Below, piece after piece: positions 57,627 to 64,000 of a stretch of DNA of 64,000 bases. Both the position numbers and the translations under genes were made by a program. Source of the DNA: Marinobacter sp. AC-23 (GTDB lineage Bacteria > Pseudomonadota > Gammaproteobacteria > Pseudomonadales > Oleiphilaceae); assembly GCF_001858325.1 (NCBI RefSeq), contig NZ_MBPP01000023.1:62001-126000 (forward strand). Reading direction: 5' to 3'. Every line of letters starts with the position of its first letter. Within the stretch, counting starts at the first letter, position 1. The notes below the pieces were generated by a model. It ran no database searches. It was not told the DNA's origin and saw only the letters and a list, made by a program, of their open reading frames with translations.

Positions 57627-60327
57627 TCAGAATTCGGAAAACTGCTCAAGAAGGCCGGGGTTGGTTGTGTGCCGACGGCCCTCAACGATATCATCTGCTG
57701 GATCCTGATGTAGCGCAACCTTCACCTTCACGCGCTGCAGAAGGAAGCTGCTCCGGTATTTTTCGTTTACGCCGATTGCCCCCGTGACGGAGTCGTTAAC
57801 GAGATCAAGAGCTTCCTGGAACTTACCCAGCTCAAGTTTCACCTGCGACAAATTATGAGCCAACCAGATCCAGCCGCTCTTGTCTTCGATTGTCTCAAGG
57901 ATAGCCTCTGCCTCCGCGTAGCGGCCAAGTTTATAAAGCGACTCTCCCCATTTGCGCCTCTGATAGGGGTCGGGGGCCTTCAGAGTCTCGAACGCTTCTA
58001 GAGCGCGGTTCAGGTAAGTGGGGTGGTCATCGACGCTTGCTGCGAGCAGCATGATCTCTGCATAGCTGCCGCGGCTCTGGTCATCGTCCAGCATCAACGG
58101 CGTTGGTTCAGGCAGACGCGCCAGTACATTCTGGACTCGCTCCGGCGCATGCCAAACCAGCGCGCGGACGAAACTCGCGACAGAGTGATAGCCTTGCGGT
58201 ATGCCGATCACAGCACTGTACAGCGCTTCCGACAGAAATAGCTCCTCATGCTGTTCGATGAGTTCGCCTGCCCAAGTTTGACGCGCGCCATTGAGCGCAT
58301 CGCCTAGTGCCATCAACAGTGAGGGAGACACGCTGCCGTTGTCCTGTTTCGTAGAGATGATTTCTGATGCATATCGCTGTGCCGTCTCATAGCACTGATG
58401 CCTGCGGCTGCAAGATCGCACCAGTTGAAGTTTGGCTTCATTCAGCGAATAACTGGCGACCACCTCTTGGAACAAGTGCTCGGCTTCGGCATGCTTCCCC
58501 AAGCTACGGAGTGTCTTTGCATGGTGGTACTTGATTTCTGCGGCTTGACGGGCATCGAGGCCAACCATGGCTGCAAGGTCGTCATAGGCTTGCACGATCG
58601 TCCCTAGCCATTTTATCGCAGCCTCTTCTCCTGATATATGCCGGAAATAGCGCTCCTTAGCTTCGATTGACTCGAGAACTACCAGGATCGCGACCTCGTT
58701 TTTAGTCGCGCTCAGCGACCTGAGCCGATTTGCATCTTCCAGCGGGTTGGGCAGCAATTGGTTCTGAATGGCGCTGCCCATCCAGACCATCGACAATGCG
58801 TAGAGAAAGGCCGGACGCCGATCCCCTTTCTCGACATTGCTGGCAATCTTGTCCTTGAGCTGCGATGCGATCAGCTGCAGGCCATGTCCATCCCCACGGA
58901 TTTGCTGGAGAATGAACGCATCGAGCTTACTATCGATTTGTCTCGCCTTCTCGTCGGTTAGCCAGTTCAACGACTTCAGCGCCGTGAAGACGATATCGTG
59001 GATTCGGATTGACGCTTCACTTTCGGGCGCGGTCAGTCCGTGACGCTCGAACGCTCTTAAGCGTAGCGGTCCAACAACGAACTTGAAGAACGCGCGATCG
59101 CAGTGGCTCTGGCCCGCCCATTGGAACAAACACAGCTCTTCCTCTAGTGCCGGTTTCAACCGTCCTAGAATACGGTCAGCGAGCCTTGCGCCGCCAACCG
59201 GCAGTTTGGCTACATTGACGCAGTCCTCTGCAAGATCGCTCCACGAAACGCCCTCGTGCGCGGCGGCATTAAGCATCACTAGGCTAAGAGGATGGCCGCC
59301 GACTGCGCGCCAGATAGTCTGGAACGCCTCTTTGGACGGCTGGGTGTTTAGCCTTTGCCGAGCAGTTCACGAGCCAGCGTCTCTTCCATGGTAGGCATAG
59401 CGAATGCTCCAGGTGAGGGGGTTTGCCGTGTGATCAGAATCCGAGAGTTCAGCCCACACAGTGCGGCTAGTTGGTCGACGGCGAGACTCGGGCTGGCATT
59501 GTCTATGACTAGGAATGTGCGGTTTCTGCGCAGCAGGGCGCTGACATTACGCTCAGCACCGCCGCGCTGAACCGGGACCGACGAGAGTCGCTCGACACCG
59601 TCGATGTCGCGACCGCTGACCCAAAACCTGTATTCGAAATAGCATTCGTTGCGCAGTAGACACGCGGCTGCGGCTTGCGACTTCCCAATGCCGCCAATGC
59701 CGCCGATCTCAACACACGCCGTTTTTTCGAGCCTCCGATCAAGTTCAGTGTCGACTGCGTTATTTGGTACGTAAAGAGCGCTTATTGGCGGCGCGCGCAA
59801 CGACGCAGGGTGGTCATCTCGAATATCGGCCAGAACGGGCAGATGCTGGGCAAGGTCGTCGATCGCGTCGTCCCGCAGCATCAGCGTATCGATGATGGCC
59901 TCAGCGATCGACCGGCTGTCCATGAGATGGAGGTGTCTCCCATTCATCCGTGTCTGCTGCAATGCTGTGTTGACCATCGCTTCGATTACGCCGGTTTGCG
60001 CGCGCTGGGAACTCAGAAGATAGATGTCCTGGGCGCGCGGCGCTAAGGATAGGGTGTGATCGAGATCCCCCCAAGGCTTGGTCATCGCACCGGAGAAGTA
60101 TTTCTGCACGATCGAAGCCTCGACGACCAGACTCCCATCTTCCGACACGGCATCTAGCGCCCCACCGACTGGCTGCCGCCGACCGACGACCCCCGCTGTA
60201 CGAGCTTCACATCGCGCAGATACTCAATAAACACGACCCCGAACCGCTCGAAAATCGAGCCCGGCGCCAAGATGCCAAGCGAGTCAATCACGCGCTGGAT
60301 AAGCAGATTTCGGGTCTGCGGGTTCAT
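57627..60327 (-). CDS. STAND/NB-ARC-type NTPase with nuclease-like N-terminus and TPR-like C-terminus (two frameshifts)
   Basis: About 900 residues when repaired; the start at 60327 is preceded by GGAG. Residues 15-110 look like a restriction-endonuclease-like fold: a helix GSIFERFGVVFIEYL, then GALDAVSEDGSLVVEASIVQKYF with D59 and E70. The Walker A is GGIGGIGKSQ at 209-218, Walker B TFLVIDNA at 271-278, then ILITRQ. A GGHPLSLV motif, as in NB-ARC proteins, follows, and the C-terminal half has degenerate helical repeats (KYHHAKTLRSLGKHAEAEHLFQEVV, GESLYKLGRYAEAEAILETIED). Frame breaks lie near 60171 (AGCCCAG read as AGCCAG) and 59353 (GGCCTA read as GGCTA). STAND ATPases with N-terminal effectors are known antiphage sensors, but this one is not assigned to a named system. 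Tail-in towards site 3 and 65 bases downstream of the kinase gene. Confidence 0.82.
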
Positions 60328-60392
60328 GGAAAGCTCCGGGTTTCAGATCTGTTGCGATGGGCGACGGTCGCTAGGTGTGTTGCCGGAGGTTG

Positions 60393-61004
60393 TCATAGCA
60401 AAGGTTCGACCAAGCGCCAGATGTCTCGCGCCACCCCATCCAGTGACTGATTTGCGTCGATGACATGGCAGCGTTCCGGCTCCTGGTGTGCCACCGCGAT
60501 CAGAGCTTTGCGGATGACTGCGAAATCTCGCGCCGCTTCCGCCGGGTCAGGAACGCCGTCGCGGCGCTGCTCCCGCCGGCCATGAGCGACGGCAAGGGGA
60601 AGGTCTAGGATGATCGTAAGATCTGGGAGTGTGGGGCCCACGACAATGTCGCGGGTCGACCGAAACAGCAGGTGGAGATCAGCGTCGGACACCGCGACTT
60701 GAAAAGCGTAAGTCGAGTCGATGAAACGATCAGAGATGACCCACTGGCCACTCGCCAATGCCGGCCGGATAACACTGCGCACATGATCAAATCGGGCAGC
60801 GCTTACCAGCAAGAGCTGCTCTGCCGGAGCGAGTGGTCGGTCAGAGTGCGTTAGAATCGCCCGGACCTCTGCCCCCAAATGGCCTCCATCCGGTTCCTTT
60901 GTCTGTAGTACCGATTGACCGTTACCTCTAAGATGCTCAACAAGTAGCTTAACTTGCTCGGTCTTCCCGCTACCGTCAATGCCCTCGATACTTATAAATG
61001 GCAT
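60393..61004 (-). CDS. tmk: Thymidylate kinase family protein (accessory copy)
   Basis: 203 residues. P-loop EGIDGSGKT at residues 7-15, KEPDGG at 36-41 where thymidylate kinases have REPGG, the DR motif SDRFIDSTYAFQ at 91-102, and an Arg-rich lid GRREQRRDGVPD. It is a full-length dTMP kinase fold. The housekeeping tmk normally sits beside holB, so this is an extra gene placed between the STAND gene (same strand, 65 bases) and the divergent radical SAM gene (43 bases). It may phosphorylate a modified nucleotide; that is inference. Confidence 0.9.
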   Translation of the reverse strand: MPFISIEGIDGSGKTEQVKLLVEHLRGNGQSVLQTKEPDGGHLGAEVRAILTHSDRPLAPAEQLLLVSAARFDHVRSVIRPALASGQWVISDRFIDSTYAFQVAVSDADLHLLFRSTRDIVVGPTLPDLTIILDLPLAVAHGRREQRRDGVPDPAEAARDFAVIRKALIAVAHQEPERCHVIDANQSLDGVARDIWRLVEPLL

Positions 61005-61047
61005 GCAAATCCTTTATTTATAATAATCAAACACGCAATGGAGTTTA

Positions 61048-62529
61048 ATGAAACGCTCGAATACAGTTACATTCGTATCTGCCGGTATGTTATCGCCCAA
61101 GAAGCGCGATCATATGCTTGCGCGCCGGCAACTCTATCTCAATTACGGTGCATTATCGCTGGCAACGACCCTAGATACCATGGGAACCTCCACCTTGTTG
61201 GTGCACGGCGAGCACCGCGAACCCGCCGACGTCCTAAGCATGTTGCTGGATAAAGGAGTATTTCCGTCTCGGTTGCCGATAATGCTATCCATACCCAGCT
61301 TCTACGCTCTACGATGGGCGCAGACTTTTTGCAGGCTAGTGCGCGACATTGATCCGGACGCTAGGATCATTGTCGGTGGACGTTGGGTAGTCGGCCCGGA
61401 TCCTGACTGGTTGCACGCGAAATTGCCGGAGGCGGATTTGTTGGTCCCCGGTCTGGCAGAACCGCTAATAGCGAGCCTGCTCACGAACGCGCCGGACTTA
61501 CGCCTCCTGCCTGCCCCGAAGCCAGATGTCGTCCTAAACCATACCTTGGTATCAGGCTTCGAACGCTATCAACCGAGCATTGAGGCATCACGTGGTTGTG
61601 GCATGGGTTGCTCGTTCTGCGAAGAGCGGGATATCCCTCTAGAGAAGTTGGGTGAACCGCAGCAGTTTGCTAGAGCGCTTGCGGCAGTTTCTAGCCAGTA
61701 TGGGGACAGCGAGATCCGGCCCTATTTTCAATCATCAATGTTCGTCCCCAATGAGAAATGGGCCACCGGTCTAGCGAAGGCATTCCAAGCCGACGGCCTC
61801 AATGTGGCGTGGCGGACGGAGAGCCGCGTCGATGTCCTTACGCCTGAAACGATTGCCTGCCTCGCCGGGGCAGGATTGAAGGTGCTCGATCTGGGGCTCG
61901 AGACGGCCTCCCCGACGCAGATTCTAAACATGCGCAAATCCCGCCATCCGGACCGCTACCTTGAGCGAGCGTCTATTTTGCTCAAGGCGTGCAGCGATCA
62001 CGGTATCGCCGCCAAGGTCAATGTCTTGCTTTACGCCGGGGAAACGACCAAGACTCTTGAGGAAACGCGTTCGTTTCTCGATGATCACAAGAGCTCGATT
62101 GCCGGAGTTTCGGTTGGCCCAGTCGTGGCCTATGGCCCACCGAAGACCGCGAATATTCTTCTGAATGAATGGTCGAGGAGCGGTGCTACGCCGGTCGATT
62201 CAAGTAGCGCGAACGACAGCGGGATATCAATGATTCATCTCAGTCATGATTTTGACGCAAAATCGGCTGAGGCCGCTAGCTTGCAATTGTCTAGGCGTTA
62301 CATGGATGCAAAGGCATATTTTTACCTGAAGAGCTTCTCATATTACCCGCGCGATTACGCGCGCGCAGACTTCGACCGTGATGTTGCTGCAAGTGATACA
62401 TCGCAGTTGCCGTTTCGCACAGCCGAAGGAGTAACAGGGGCAGGCATTCGAGAACAGGCCACACACAGAGGGGCAGGCATCCCTTGCAGTGAAAGAGCAA
62501 GTTCGTTAATCAGATATGGAAGAATATAG
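61048..62529 (+). CDS. Radical SAM protein with cobalamin-binding-like N-terminus
   Basis: 493 residues; ATG 61048 preceded by GGAG. Residues 1-160 look like the B12-binding domain that precedes class B radical SAM enzymes (LSIPSFYALRWAQTFCRLVRDIDPDARIIVGGRWV), although the classical DxHxxG loop is not seen. The radical SAM cluster motif is CGMGCSFC (C184, C188, C191), followed by VAWRTESRVDVLTPETIACLAGAGLKVLDLGLETASP. The last 40 residues (GVTGAGIREQATHRGAGIP...) look unlike the family and overlap an 11-base direct repeat, so the natural C-terminus may have been altered. Substrate unknown; the 43-base divergent spacing to the kinase suggests a shared promoter region. Confidence 0.88.
   Translation: MKRSNTVTFVSAGMLSPKKRDHMLARRQLYLNYGALSLATTLDTMGTSTLLVHGEHREPADVLSMLLDKGVFPSRLPIMLSIPSFYALRWAQTFCRLVRDIDPDARIIVGGRWVVGPDPDWLHAKLPEADLLVPGLAEPLIASLLTNAPDLRLLPAPKPDVVLNHTLVSGFERYQPSIEASRGCGMGCSFCEERDIPLEKLGEPQQFARALAAVSSQYGDSEIRPYFQSSMFVPNEKWATGLAKAFQADGLNVAWRTESRVDVLTPETIACLAGAGLKVLDLGLETASPTQILNMRKSRHPDRYLERASILLKACSDHGIAAKVNVLLYAGETTKTLEETRSFLDDHKSSIAGVSVGPVVAYGPPKTANILLNEWSRSGATPVDSSSANDSGISMIHLSHDFDAKSAEAASLQLSRRYMDAKAYFYLKSFSYYPRDYARADFDRDVAASDTSQLPFRTAEGVTGAGIREQATHRGAGIPCSERASSLIRYGRI
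62437..62480. repeat. Direct repeat at the 3' end of the radical SAM gene
   Basis: GGGGCAGGCAT occurs at 62437-62447 and again at 62470-62480. It lies in the atypical C-terminal tail and may mark a recombination point. Confidence 0.6.
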
Positions 62530-62907
62530 GACACCTAAAAAATTCCTTGCCCCCTCCACCCCTTCGTTTTTAGGGCTCTCTGACGGAATGAGTGGAACCA
62601 TCCCTAATTCCATTCTCCAGCGGAATGGAGGCTAACTTAAAATGTCAGCCTGACATTGTCGGCTACCAGCGGGGCCAGGGAAACGAGGTACAGGTACTCG
62701 AAAAAAGCCCAGGGACAGGCACTGACCGGAAGCGGTGGGGCCGTCAGCCTAAAATTTGGTCTGGATCTGATAGCGTGAAGCATAGGTTCATTTGTCGCAT
62801 CCTGCGGGGTGTTTTCAATCAAAGTGCATCCACGAATCCGGGTATCGGGATTTGGAGCAGCCGGTCATGTTGGTAGCCAGAGATCGAAGTATGCTGTTGT
62901 CTCGCAC
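62530..62907. other. Gene-free stretch between the radical SAM gene and the insertion sequence
   Basis: About 380 bases with no supported gene. It contains a hairpin CCATTC...GAATGG near 62610-62628. No tRNA or attachment site was recognised. Confidence 0.55.

Positions 62908-64000
<1,093 letters not shown>

Noticed and set aside
60393..61004. Housekeeping thymidylate kinase
   Set aside because: No holB, mltG or fabF-type neighbours; the gene lies in an accessory island, so it is treated as an extra copy.
61048..62529. Prokaryotic viperin
   Set aside because: The nucleotide kinase neighbour is suggestive, but the protein is longer, has a B12-binding-like N-terminus and a CGMGCSFC motif, unlike viperin's short single-domain form.

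Overview
The window looks like a chromosome segment of a marine gammaproteobacterium close to Marinobacter. The evidence is the gene content and order: a liuRABCDE leucine-degradation operon with MerR-type operators, pncC-recA divergent from mutS-fdxA, an attenuator-controlled ilvGM pair, SulP plus universal stress protein, and many acyl-CoA genes. The genus is inference; no rRNA or tRNA gene was found.

Layout. 1-9.1 kb (minus strand): liuR-liuA-liuB-liuC-liuD-liuE, then a peroxidase-like gene and an acyl-CoA synthetase that runs off the left edge. 9.3-17.8 kb: an acyl-CoA synthetase and AraC regulator on the minus strand, divergent from an acyl-CoA dehydrogenase/thiolase pair and then an SDR/acyl-CoA dehydrogenase/thiolase operon. 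A perfect palindrome almost identical to the liuR operator precedes the SDR, so one regulator probably controls both branched-chain amino acid degradation clusters. 17.8-21.3 kb: MFS transporter and ilvGM, with a hidden 30-codon Ile/Val/Leu-rich leader peptide and a terminator hairpin. 21.3-25.5 kb: RND efflux pair. 25.5-47.2 kb: amidase, djlA, alkB, sulP-usp, flavoprotein, phzF and mocR, a two-component pair divergent from an acyl-CoA synthetase, a permease, a di-iron-like hydrolase, degV, an unknown gene, fdxA and mutS. 47.3-49.5 kb: pncC, recA with a LexA box, and a flavodoxin-like gene.

From 49.5 kb the window is accessory DNA. Three attC-like recombination sites, two of them close relatives, flank DUF3800, KAP-ATPase and methyltransferase-like genes; this is an integron cassette-like array with no integrase in view. 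Then come a PemK/MazF toxin with an unusual structured leader, a broken AraC gene beside a DMT transporter, a SelW-like and a GFA-like gene. The most striking part is 57.6-62.5 kb: a STAND NTPase with a nuclease-like N-terminus and TPR-like C-terminus, a second thymidylate kinase, and a divergent cobalamin-type radical SAM gene. This looks like an uncharacterised, possibly antiviral, nucleotide-modifying system. An IS110-family transposase closes the window.

Data quality: about 17 reading-frame breaks in 11 genes can each be repaired by restoring one base in a run of two or three identical bases. They look like sequencing or assembly errors, so most of these genes are described here as real but frameshifted.
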